In this document: piece after piece, positions 53,381-62,200 of the stretch
How positions within the stretch are numbered: position 1 is the first letter of the stretch
Layout: each line of letters opens with the position of its first letter
NCBI GenBank assembly: GCA_963923035.1
Contig: CAWUKT010000003.1
Span: 124,001 to 188,000, forward strand
Direction: 5' to 3'
Source of the DNA: CAWUKT01 sp963923035
Lineage (GTDB): Bacteria > Bacteroidota > Bacteroidia > J057 > JADKCL01
DNA: 64,000 nucleotides
Notes under the pieces: model-generated
Database searches by the model: none
What the model saw: only the letters and a program-made list of their open reading frames with translations
Told to the model about the DNA's origin: nothing
Program-made: the position numbers and the translations under genes

Positions 53381-53388
53381 TATTTTTG
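53381..53388 (+). promoter_or_regulatory. Putative -7 promoter box of the prohibitin gene
   Basis: TATTTTTG matches TAnnTTTG, lies directly after the nuoG terminator and 29 bases before the ATG at 53418. The T-rich setting makes a chance match possible. Confidence 0.3.
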
Positions 53389-53417
53389 CTCTTTACGATC
53401 AGTTTTATCACCACACC

Positions 53418-54239
53418 ATGAAACAACAAAGACGTCTCATCACATTCGGCGCGCTCGGCGTCGGATTGCTTATCTTATTTGTCATTGCCCGCAATACCAT
53501 GTTCATCACCATTGACGCGGGTTACAGCGGGGTAGTCTTCCGCACATTTGGCGGTGGTCTCGACAAAGACGCCGTTCTTGGCCAGGGCTTTCACGTCGTT
53601 GCTCCCTGGAACAAAATCTACCTCTACGATACCCGGATCATGGAAAAAACCGAGGAAATGGATGTACTGGCTGAAAACGGCCTGAATATCCACGTGGACC
53701 TTTCCGTCCGGTACCGTGTCCTGCCCCAGGAAATCGGTTACCTCCACGAAGAAATCGGTCAATCCTACGGAGAAAAAATTGTGATTCCGGAAATCAGGGC
53801 CGCCACGCGGAAAGTCATTGGTAAGTACCTCCCCGAGGAATTGTATTCCCAGAAACGGGAAGCCATCCAGACTGAAATCACCGCCGCCACCGAGAGCAAT
53901 TTGTCTCCCCGCCACGTCACCCTCGACGCCGTCCTGATCCGTTCTGTTCGCCTCCCCGAAAAAATCAAATCGGCCATCGAACGGAAGTTGGAACAGCAGC
54001 AGCAGCGGGATGAATACGAATTCCGGATTCAGAAGGAACAAAAAGAAGCAGAGCGGAAAAAAATTGAGGCCCAAGGTATCAAGGACTTCCAGGACATCGT
54101 CTCCGACGGCATTTCCGAGCGCTACCTGAAGTGGAAAGGCATCGAAGCCACCAACGAACTCGCCAATTCCAGCAACTCCAAAGTTGTGATCATTGGCGGA
54201 GGTGACTCCGGACTCCCGATCATCCTCGGCAACGACTAA
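53418..54239 (+). CDS. Prohibitin/SPFH family membrane protein
   Basis: A 273-residue protein with one N-terminal membrane helix (LGVGLLILFVIARNTMFIT) and an SPFH domain (AGYSGVVFRTFGGGLDKDAVLGQGFHVVAPW to ESNLSPRHVTLDAVLIRSVRLP). A long charged coiled coil follows (AIERKLEQQQQRDEYEFRIQKEQKEAERKK). Prohibitins form ring-like oligomers that organise membrane proteases and protein quality control. It stands alone between two terminators, as a single-gene unit. Confidence 0.93.
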   Translation: MKQQRRLITFGALGVGLLILFVIARNTMFITIDAGYSGVVFRTFGGGLDKDAVLGQGFHVVAPWNKIYLYDTRIMEKTEEMDVLAENGLNIHVDLSVRYRVLPQEIGYLHEEIGQSYGEKIVIPEIRAATRKVIGKYLPEELYSQKREAIQTEITAATESNLSPRHVTLDAVLIRSVRLPEKIKSAIERKLEQQQQRDEYEFRIQKEQKEAERKKIEAQGIKDFQDIVSDGISERYLKWKGIEATNELANSSNSKVVIIGGGDSGLPIILGND

Positions 54240-54260
54240 GACTTACCCGGTTTATACCCC

Positions 54261-54287
54261 AAAAGGCGGTCCTGCGGGCCGCCTTTT
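54261..54287 (+). terminator. Intrinsic terminator of the prohibitin gene
   Basis: A 12-bp stem, AAAAGGCGGTCC/GGGCCGCCTTTT with loop TGC and one G-U pair, is followed by TTTT in the stem base and a T-run nearby. Confidence 0.8.
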
Positions 54288-54394
54288 GCATTTTTCTACC
54301 CCCCGATTCGGCATTTCTCATTCCCCCCTCTCTCCTCGCGTGTTGCTTCCTCAAACCATTCCCATTAAATTGCATTTCCAATCCAACAACGTTC

Positions 54395-56071
54395 ATGAGC
54401 GAAGACAAAAAAATCATTTTTTCCATGTCGAGGGTGAGCAAAACTTACCCTCCGAGCAAGCAGGTACTCCGCGACATTTCCCTCGGTTTTTTCCTCGGCG
54501 CCAAAATTGGTGTCATCGGGATGAACGGGCAGGGAAAATCCACCTTGATGAAGATCATTGGCGGCCTGGACACCGATTATCAAGGCGAAGTCGTCTTTTC
54601 ACCCGGTTACTCGGTAGGTTATCTGGAACAGCATCCGGAACTCGACCCTGAGAAAACCGTCAAGGAAATCGTCGAAGAAGGAGCCGCTGAAATGGTGGCC
54701 CTGTTGAAGGAGTACGAGGACATCAGCATGAAATTCGGGGAAATGATGAACCCGGATGAAATGGAAAAACTGATCGCGAAGCAGGGGGAAATTCAGGACA
54801 AAATCGAAGCTGGCGACGGCTGGAACCTGGATACCCGCCTGAACATCGCCATGGATGCCCTGCGGACCCCTCCCGCCGACACCAAGGTCGGCCCCCTTTC
54901 CGGAGGTGAAAAACGCCGCGTGGCCCTGTGCCGCTTGCTCATCAAAGCGCCCGATGTCCTGTTGTTGGACGAACCGACGAACCACCTGGACGCAGAATCC
55001 GTCCATTGGTTGGAACAACACCTCCAAAACTATCCCGGTACCGTCATTGCCGTCACGCACGACCGCTACTTCCTCGACAACGTCGCCGGATGGATCCTGG
55101 AACTCGACCGCGGCCACGGCATTCCGTGGAAAGGCAACTACTCCAGCTGGCTGGACCAGAAACAAATGCGCCTCGCCCAGGAACAAAAGCAGGCTTCCAA
55201 GCGCCAAAAGACGCTGGAACGGGAATTGGATTGGATCCGGATGACGCCGAAGGCCAAGCAGGCCAAAAGCAAGGCCCGTCTGTCGGCCTACGCCAAATTG
55301 GCGAGCGAGGACGGCATGGAACGCGAACAGGAATTGGAAATCTATATTCCGCCGGGGCCGCGCCTCGGCGACATCGTCATCAATGCCGAGCACGTCGCCA
55401 AGACCTACGGCGAACGGGTACTGTTCGACGACATGAACTTCCGGCTGCCCGCCGGTGCCATCATGGGCGTCGTCGGCCCGAACGGAGCGGGTAAAACCAC
55501 CCTGTTCCGCATGATTGTCGATCAGGAGCATCCCGATTCGGGTACCTTCGAAGTGGGCCATACGGTCAAGTTGGCCTATGTCGACCAGGAGCACGAGACC
55601 CTCAATCTGGAAGATTCGGTCTACGATGCCATCACCGATGGCAATGAATACGTTTCCCTCGGCAACAAGAGCATGAACGGCCGCGCCTACGTCAGCCGCT
55701 TCAACTTCTCCGGCAACGACCAGAGCAAGCAGGTCAAGCACCTCTCCGGTGGGGAACGCAACCGCCTCCACCTCGCCCGGATGCTCAAGAGCGGCGCCAA
55801 TGTGCTCCTCCTTGACGAACCGACCAACGACCTGGATGTGAATACGCTCCGGGCCCTGGAAGAAGGCCTGGACAGCTTCGGCGGATCGGCCATCATCATC
55901 TCGCACGACCGCTGGTTCCTCGACCGCGTCTGTACCCATATCCTGGCTTACGAAGGCGATTCCCAGGTGCATTTCTTCGAAGGCTCCTACACAGAATACG
56001 AAGCCAACAAAAAACAACGGCTGGGCGACACAGGGCCAACCCGGGTGCGTTACAAGAAACTTACCCGTTGA
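54395..56071 (+). CDS. ettA: Energy-dependent translational throttle protein EttA
   Basis: A 558-residue ABC-F ATPase. The first cassette has Walker A GMNGQGKST, signature LSGGEKRRVAL and Walker B LLLDEPTNHLDAESVHWLE. The P-site tRNA interaction linker lies between (about 240-310). The second cassette has GPNGAGKTT, LSGGERNRLHLARML and LLLDEPTNDLDVNT. The length matches E. coli EttA (555). EttA binds the ribosomal E site and gates the first elongation steps by the cell's ADP/ATP ratio. It is followed by the Hpt gene after 33 bases. Confidence 0.95.
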   Translation: MSEDKKIIFSMSRVSKTYPPSKQVLRDISLGFFLGAKIGVIGMNGQGKSTLMKIIGGLDTDYQGEVVFSPGYSVGYLEQHPELDPEKTVKEIVEEGAAEMVALLKEYEDISMKFGEMMNPDEMEKLIAKQGEIQDKIEAGDGWNLDTRLNIAMDALRTPPADTKVGPLSGGEKRRVALCRLLIKAPDVLLLDEPTNHLDAESVHWLEQHLQNYPGTVIAVTHDRYFLDNVAGWILELDRGHGIPWKGNYSSWLDQKQMRLAQEQKQASKRQKTLERELDWIRMTPKAKQAKSKARLSAYAKLASEDGMEREQELEIYIPPGPRLGDIVINAEHVAKTYGERVLFDDMNFRLPAGAIMGVVGPNGAGKTTLFRMIVDQEHPDSGTFEVGHTVKLAYVDQEHETLNLEDSVYDAITDGNEYVSLGNKSMNGRAYVSRFNFSGNDQSKQVKHLSGGERNRLHLARMLKSGANVLLLDEPTNDLDVNTLRALEEGLDSFGGSAIIISHDRWFLDRVCTHILAYEGDSQVHFFEGSYTEYEANKKQRLGDTGPTRVRYKKLTR

Positions 56072-56104
56072 TCAGGTGTTATTGAAAAAAGAAAAAGCGC
56101 GTAT

Positions 56105-56470
56105 ATGAGTGATTCGGCTGGGAATATCGAATTGGATCTGAGCCAATTGGCTGAAAGTGTAGGCGGCGACATGAGCTTCGTGGCCCTCCTGCTGATGAAG
56201 ATGATGGCGAATTTGCCGGCTTCGATAACCGAGATGGAAGAAGGACTGGCAGGGGAAGACTGGGAACGGCTGCGTTCAGCGGTCCACAAGGTCAAAAACA
56301 CCCTCGCCTACCTGGGGTTGGAGGAGTTGAAAGTGAAGTACAAGGACATTGAGAATGATATCCGGGAAGACAAGGACCTTGACACCATGCCCTCCCGGGT
56401 GGGAGAAGCGGTCGAACAGGCCCGGAAAGTTCTGGAACTGGTCCAGGCCGAACACGCCAAGATTGCCTGA
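56105..56470 (+). CDS. Hpt (histidine phosphotransfer) domain protein
   Basis: A 121-residue helical cytoplasmic protein. The Hpt motif HKVKNTLAYLG has the phospho-accepting His at residue 61 and the canonical lysine three residues later. It would shuttle phosphate between receiver domains in a phosphorelay. No kinase or receiver is encoded beside it, so its partners are unlinked. It is same-strand with ettA (33 bases) and convergent with the NlpC/P60 gene, whose stop touches its own. Confidence 0.88.
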   Translation: MSDSAGNIELDLSQLAESVGGDMSFVALLLMKMMANLPASITEMEEGLAGEDWERLRSAVHKVKNTLAYLGLEELKVKYKDIENDIREDKDLDTMPSRVGEAVEQARKVLELVQAEHAKIA

Positions 56471-57064
56471 TTATTCGAACGTGGGCCGGCGGGCGGTCAC
56501 GAAGAGCGGTTTCCAATAGCCCGTATCCATGCGGTCAAAGCGGACGCCAGCACTGGTGCTGGCATGGATGAAGGTGATTTCTTCGCCTACCACTTGGGTG
56601 ACCATGCCAACATGGTCGATTTGCCCGTTGTTCTTGTTCGAGAAAAATACCAGATCGCCCGGCTCCAATTTGTTCCGCTTGACCAGTTTCCCCTCTTTGG
56701 CCTGGTCGCGAGAGCTGCGCGGAAGCGCCACGCCCACCACCTGATAGCTCTTGTGCATCAATCCCGAACAGTCGATCCCATTCTTGTTGATGCCGCCGTA
56801 GCGGTACGGCGTGCCCAGGTAAGATTCCGCTTCCGCAATGGCCCGGTCCACTTTTTTCCGAAAATCGGTCTTGATCACCGGCCCTTCCGTTTCTTTTTCG
56901 TCGACCTCTACCTCAACGACCTCTTCCTTCGTAACCTCACTTTCCTTGATCAGGTAACTGTATTCATCGACCATAACCTTACGGCTCTTACAACTGCTCA
57001 TGCCTACCCCAAAGAGAATGGCTCCTGACACGAGCAACAGAATGGGATTAAATCTATTCATCAT
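56471..57064 (-). CDS. NlpC/P60 (C40) cell-wall hydrolase lipoprotein
   Basis: A 197-residue lipoprotein (lipobox MSSC, Cys25). An acidic linker (VEVEVDEKETEG) precedes a C40 peptidase domain. Catalytic residues visible are Cys99 in NGIDCSGL, His151 in IDHVGMV and His167 in FIHAS. It should cleave peptidoglycan stem peptides from the periplasmic face. It is a single gene and ends flush with the Hpt gene. Confidence 0.93.
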   Translation of the reverse strand: MMNRFNPILLLVSGAILFGVGMSSCKSRKVMVDEYSYLIKESEVTKEEVVEVEVDEKETEGPVIKTDFRKKVDRAIAEAESYLGTPYRYGGINKNGIDCSGLMHKSYQVVGVALPRSSRDQAKEGKLVKRNKLEPGDLVFFSNKNNGQIDHVGMVTQVVGEEITFIHASTSAGVRFDRMDTGYWKPLFVTARRPTFE

Positions 57065-57215
57065 CAGGAGGTTTAACTGTACTTAGTTGTAAACGCAACA
57101 AAGTTACAAGAGGTTACAGGGAAAAGGCAGCGCGCTTTTCCACGGCTGAGGATGAATGAAGGAGAAAATGGAGAGAAAAAAGGGCAATGGATGCGGGAAA
57201 AAGGACATTTGATCC

Positions 57216-58619
57216 CTAATGCGGTAGGTTATTCCCTCGGGGGGCCGGGACTCCCTCGGCCTCCTCCGGGTGATCGGCCCGGTACATTTCGAGGGCTTCC
57301 CGGGACAGGTTCCGCCGTTCATTGTAAATGGCGTCGGCATTGGCGTTTTCTCCGTAGGCCCAGGTTTCCGGGGGATCATAGCTCTTGATGATGATGCCCG
57401 GCTTCAAATAGTAGCGCAAAATGGCATCAGAGGCCTCTTCCACCGTGACGCCTTCGCGGGTCATCACCGTCCACGCCAGGCTGTCCGCCACGCCTTCCGG
57501 CCGGTCCAACTCGGAAACGGCGTAATCGACCTGCCCATCCATGTCGAACATGATGTCCAGGTTGCTTTTGTCGTAGCTGTCCGTGAAGGCTCCGTTCTCA
57601 AAATCGCCCTCCTCAATGCCAAACAAGCCGTCCCGACGGTTCCAGTAGGTCCATTGGGCGAGTCCTACCCCGCCAAACCCAGGATTGTCGGTCGCGAAAA
57701 TATTGCTGCGCGGCTCCGCCACCTGCTCCGCCGTCCAATTCGTGATGCCATTGTTGTCACCGTCATTGTCGTAATCCGTGATACCCGTGACGCAACCGGT
57801 TCGGGGATCGCCCGTAGCCCCGTCCATTTCTTCGATCCGCTCGTAGCTCGCGTCAAAACTCTCATTCGAGCTGAACGCCGAGCCATAAGGATGGAAACAA
57901 CTGGTCATCGGATCCGCCTCCGAGGTCCGCTCAATGCGGTTCGGAATCAGACCCGATTCATGGGTCAGGTTCCCGGCTAAGCCCGCCGCCGCTTCCGGCG
58001 ACACTCCGTGCTCCTCGATCAGCCGCTCCATAACCGTATTGTTGCGCGTCTCCAGCGTGGTATCCTGCCAGTTGATCACCGGCCCAATCGCTTCGACATG
58101 CGCCAAAATGGTATCCCATTGCGGGTCCTGAAACAGACTGCTCCGGGACATGCCCGGATCCGCCTCGCCACCTTCTTGCAGGGCATGGCCATTGTTAATG
58201 AAGCGCTGGTACATGATCGCGTTGGCGATCACCGCATGGTTGAAGGGAGCCGTCGGCCCCAACTGGGCGGGGTTCGCCAACCCCGGATCGGTGACTTCAC
58301 CGAAGGAGCGCCAGTTCCGAATGCGGTCCAGCTCGGCTTCGGTCAGGGGGCCGGCGAGGCTTCCGCCTTCCCCCTGGAATTGGAGCGCCGTTGCGCTGCG
58401 TTGGAGGGGGGCATTGCCTTGGTTGATGGCGCTTTGAAGCGCCTTCAACTGGGTCACCCGGGGGCTCTGGCTGGCCGCGGCCTGCATGGCCTGGATGGTC
58501 CCGGAACCCGGGCGGCTGGTGGCAAAGCGGAATTGGGCCGCTGAGGCGGCAAATCCCTCGAATCCCATGGACGCTTCATGGGACGCAGTTTCTTGCGTGG
58601 TTTCGGCAATGTGGCTCAT
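57216..58619 (-). CDS. Phage-tail-lysozyme-domain protein with eCIS-cargo-like N-terminus
   Basis: A 467-residue protein from the ATG at 58619 (MSHIAETTQETASHEAS); an alternative start at 58652 adds 11 residues. There is no signal peptide. Near residues 52-62 lies SPRVTQLKALQ, then LQR, resembling the SPxVxQLKAYQ repeat in N-termini of proteins tied to extracellular contractile injection systems. Residues about 180-390 look like the phage tail lysozyme family: ERLIEEHGVSPEAAAGLAGNL, THESGL with a candidate catalytic Glu at 221, then GGVGLAQWTYWNRRDGL. It suggests a peptidoglycan-degrading effector. No contractile-system genes are in the window. Confidence 0.72.
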   Translation of the reverse strand: MSHIAETTQETASHEASMGFEGFAASAAQFRFATSRPGSGTIQAMQAAASQSPRVTQLKALQSAINQGNAPLQRSATALQFQGEGGSLAGPLTEAELDRIRNWRSFGEVTDPGLANPAQLGPTAPFNHAVIANAIMYQRFINNGHALQEGGEADPGMSRSSLFQDPQWDTILAHVEAIGPVINWQDTTLETRNNTVMERLIEEHGVSPEAAAGLAGNLTHESGLIPNRIERTSEADPMTSCFHPYGSAFSSNESFDASYERIEEMDGATGDPRTGCVTGITDYDNDGDNNGITNWTAEQVAEPRSNIFATDNPGFGGVGLAQWTYWNRRDGLFGIEEGDFENGAFTDSYDKSNLDIMFDMDGQVDYAVSELDRPEGVADSLAWTVMTREGVTVEEASDAILRYYLKPGIIIKSYDPPETWAYGENANADAIYNERRNLSREALEMYRADHPEEAEGVPAPRGNNLPH

Positions 58620-58736
58620 AAACGGTAGGCAGTTTGAGATATCACAAGTCAATGACCTGTTATACCAATTTACTGAAATTCAATTATTCGACCAATACAA
58701 AAGCCTCCCTAAATTACTGACTTCTCTTTCCTCCCG

Positions 58737-58744
58737 TATATTTG
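58737..58744 (+). promoter_or_regulatory. Putative -7 promoter box next to the VanZ start codon
   Basis: TATATTTG matches TAnnTTTG and ends four bases before the ATG at 58749, again implying an almost leaderless transcript. Confidence 0.4.
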
Positions 58745-58748
58745 CGGC

Positions 58749-59198
58749 ATGAAGCAAACACGCTCGCTGAGGTGGATTCCTGCCGTCCTCCTCATGGTCG
58801 TCATTTTCCTGTTTTCCCACCAACCCGGAGGGGATTCCGGCGAACTGACCCGCATCATCCTCAATTGGCTGGCCGAGCAGGGGATCGATTTCAGGGCTTG
58901 GTTCGGGGAAAATGCCGGGATCGCACTCCGAAAAACTGCCCACTTCTGTGAATACGGATTACTTTGTTTGCTCCTCTATTTCCCCCTCTCCGCCTATACC
59001 AAATGGCCCCGTTCCGGACTGCTGGCCTGGCTCTTTGCGGTCCTGTACGCCGCCAGTGACGAATTCCACCAACTCTTCATCCCCAAACGCGTCGGCAACC
59101 TGATGGACGTCGGAATCGACGGCCTCGGTGCCCTGGCTGCCTTTGGACTCATTGCATTGCTCCGCCTACTCTTCCTCCGCCGCAAAACCAGCGTATAA
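58749..59198 (+). CDS. VanZ family membrane protein
   Basis: A 149-residue protein with about four membrane helices. Family marks are FSHQPGG near residue 22, then RKTAHFCEYGLLCLLLYF and SDEFHQLFIPKRVGNLMDVGIDGLGAL. VanZ raises low-level teicoplanin resistance in some Gram-positive bacteria; in Bacteroidota its function is unknown and probably concerns the envelope. Single gene, closed by the terminator at 59202-59230. Confidence 0.92.
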   Translation: MKQTRSLRWIPAVLLMVVIFLFSHQPGGDSGELTRIILNWLAEQGIDFRAWFGENAGIALRKTAHFCEYGLLCLLLYFPLSAYTKWPRSGLLAWLFAVLYAASDEFHQLFIPKRVGNLMDVGIDGLGALAAFGLIALLRLLFLRRKTSV

Positions 59199-59201
59199 AA
59201 A

Positions 59202-59230
59202 AAACTCCGCAGCCGTAAGCCGCGGAGTTT
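59202..59230. terminator. Bidirectional intrinsic terminator
   Basis: A perfect 9-bp stem, AAACTCCGC/GCGGAGTTT with an 11-base loop, lies between the convergent VanZ and adhesin genes. It has an A-run on its left that gives a U-run for the minus strand. Confidence 0.85.
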
Positions 59231-59253
59231 GATATTTACCAGATTAATTTGTC

Positions 59254-62200
59254 TTAGCGGACCAGCGTTACATCACCGGCGTAGTCTTTATCGCCAATGG
59301 TCACGCGGTAGTAGTAGGTGCCTTCCTGTACTTCTTCCCCAGCATCCGTCGTACCATTCCAACCCGCAAACTTGTCGCGGACATCGTAGAGCTTGACGCC
59401 CCAACGGTCGAAGATTTGGAGGTTGAAGGGCTGGCTTCCGGTGTACTCAACCATGAACTCATCGTTGATACCGTCGGCATTCGGAGAGAAGACGTTCGGG
59501 ATGAAGAGGTCGGGCGTCATGATGATGAACGGTCCGTGGGTCACTTCATCCACACAGCCAATCGCGTTGGCGACTTCCAGGGTAACCATGTACTCACCGG
59601 CTACCGAGTAGCTGTGGGTCGGGTTCATGATCTCGGAGACAGCACCGTCACCGAAACTCCACAAGTAGGTCACGGCATCGCGGGAAGCGTCCATGAAGTC
59701 AACCGTGGTATTGGGCAGGGCCAATTCGACCGGATAGGCTTCGTTGGAGTTGAACTGGGCCACCGGAGGAGCCTGGACATCGATTTCCATCGAGCTGATC
59801 GTAGAGGCACAGCCACCACTGTTGACCGCCGTCAGGGAGACCACATAGGTTCCGGGCTGGTCGTAGGTATGGACCGGCTGCTCTTCGTTGCTCACTTCGC
59901 TGCCGTCGCCAAAGTTCCAGATGTAGTTGATGGCGTCGGTGGAAGCCTGGAGGAAGCTCACCGTATGCGGCGCACAACCTTGGGTCAGCGAGCTCAGGTA
60001 ACCAGCATCCGGCGTCGGGATGATGTCCACCGTGATTTCCATGGTATCAATACAACCGCCTTCACCAGCGATAACCGTATAGGTCGTGGTCTGGTCGGGA
60101 GTCGCAATCGGAGTGGCGCTGGTCGGATCGTCGAGGCCCGCAGTCGGGAACCAGGAGAAGTCAGCCCCGCCAATGCCTGCCGTAGCAGTCAGCTGAACCG
60201 GGACGCCTTCACAGGCAGTAGAAGTATCGGATACCACATTCAATCCGACATCCGGGATGACCGTGATGAAGGTGGAGTCCGTGGTCGAGCAAACGCCCGT
60301 CTCTACCGTCAGGTAGTAGTAGCCGGAAGCATCGGGGCTGGCAATCGGCGTCGGAATGCTCGGATCGCTCAGGTTGGTTCCCGGAGTCCAGAGGTAGAAG
60401 ATGTCGGCGACGTCGGCCGAGTCAGTCGTCGTATAGTAGTAACCACCCTGGAGTTCGACGGAGTTGGGGAAACAGATGGTCTGGTTCGGGCCAGCCTCCG
60501 CGATCGGCGTCGGCAGAACCGTCACCAAGGCGCTGTCAGGCTCGCTCTCACAACCCCAATCGGTGGTGGCGGTCACGTAGTACCAGGTGGTAGAATCCGG
60601 CGTAGCCGTCGGGTCTTCGAGGGTCGGATCGTCCAGTGCCAGCACCGGCGTCCAATCGAAGTTGTAGCTGGAAGTAGAATCGCCGCTGGCTTGTGCGTCG
60701 AGGAGCACGCTGCCACCCAGGCAAGTCTCTACATCAGGACCGGCATCGACGGTCGGAATGGTATGGACATTCACCACTGCGGTATCGCCGTAGCTCGGGC
60801 ACCCATTCGAGTAGACCACCAGGACATATTCCGTGGTCAGGGCCGGAGAAGCCATCGGATTCGGAATCGTCGGACTGCTCAAGCCAGAGATGGGCGACCA
60901 TTCGTAGCGGTAATCAGGTCCGGCTCCCGTTCCAAAGCCTTCCAGCTGGACCGAATCTCCGAGACAGACATCCCGGTCGGGACCTGCTTCAGCAATCGGC
61001 ACCGGATTCACGTGAACCGTGATGGAAGACAAAGTATCGGTCGTGGTGAAATCACTGGTACAACCATTGGCTGCCGTGACCACCAGGGTATAAATCGTCG
61101 TGGAGTCCGGACGGGCACAAGGATTCTCAATCGTCGGGTCGTTCAGACCGGCAGAGGGGAACCAGTTGTAGATATAAGGTCCAGTTGCGTCGTTGGAATT
61201 GACAATGGTCGGGGTGAGGATCACACAGGGTGCGCTGTCACCACAGATGAAGATGTCAGGACCGGCATCGACAATCGGCTTCGGCAATACGGTCACGAAG
61301 ACTGAGTCGATATTGCTCACACAACCGTTGGTGTCGGTGGCCTGGACATAGTACCAGGTGGAGACGGTCGGGTTGACCAGCGGATCATTGTCATTGATGG
61401 AGTCGATCCCGCAAGTGGGCAGGTTACACCACCAGGTGTAGTAGTAGCCGGGAACGCCACCCGAAGCAGAAGCCGTCACAATGGCTCCACCTTCGCCTTC
61501 GCAGAACTCAGCTGCAGCGCCAGTCGAAACGGTCGGAGGCAGCAATTCGCCTACGTTGACCGAAGCTACCACGGTACAACCCAACTGGTCGGTGACCGTC
61601 ACGTTGTAGGTGCCAGCCGCGAGGCCAGTGGCCTGCTGATTCGTTTGGGTATTGGGATCATCCCAAAGATATGTATAGCCACCGTTGCCACCGGTCGGGA
61701 AGACGGAAGCAGTTCCGTTGTCGACCTGCAAGGCGCAGGAAGTCGGGGTGGAAGCGGTCGTCGCCGTCAACGGCGCCGGCTCGAGGATATCGATGGTATC
61801 GTTGATCGTACAGCCATTGGAGTCAGCGGCTACCACGATGTAGGTACCAGCGACCTGGTTGGCGAGGGTGCCACCCGTAGAGCCACCCGGCGTCCAGGTG
61901 TACGTATAGTTACCGACCCCACCGTTGGCCAGGGCGGTGGCGTTACCATCGCTTTGACCGAAACAGGAGACGGGGTTGGAAGAACTCGAAATGGAGAGGG
62001 GCGTGGGCTGCGTGACCTGGGCCGTGGCCGTCACCACACAGTTCTGGGCATCAGTCACCGTCACCGAGTAGGTACCGGCGGAGAGGCCCGTAGCCGTGGC
62101 GGTCGGCTGACCACCTGCATTCACGTCCCACAAGTAAGTGTATCCCTGGGTACCACCAGCAACGTTTACCGTGGCGGAACCATCACTGCTTTGGAAGCAG

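Noticed and set aside
59416..61305. Plus-strand frame of 629 residues opposite the giant adhesin
   Set aside because: It is an antisense shadow of a repetitive gene; the translation is Arg/Gly/His-rich and has no domain. Similar shadows at 49788-51440, 51568-53334, 54599-56017, 43792-45024 and 31448-32623 were rejected for the same reason.
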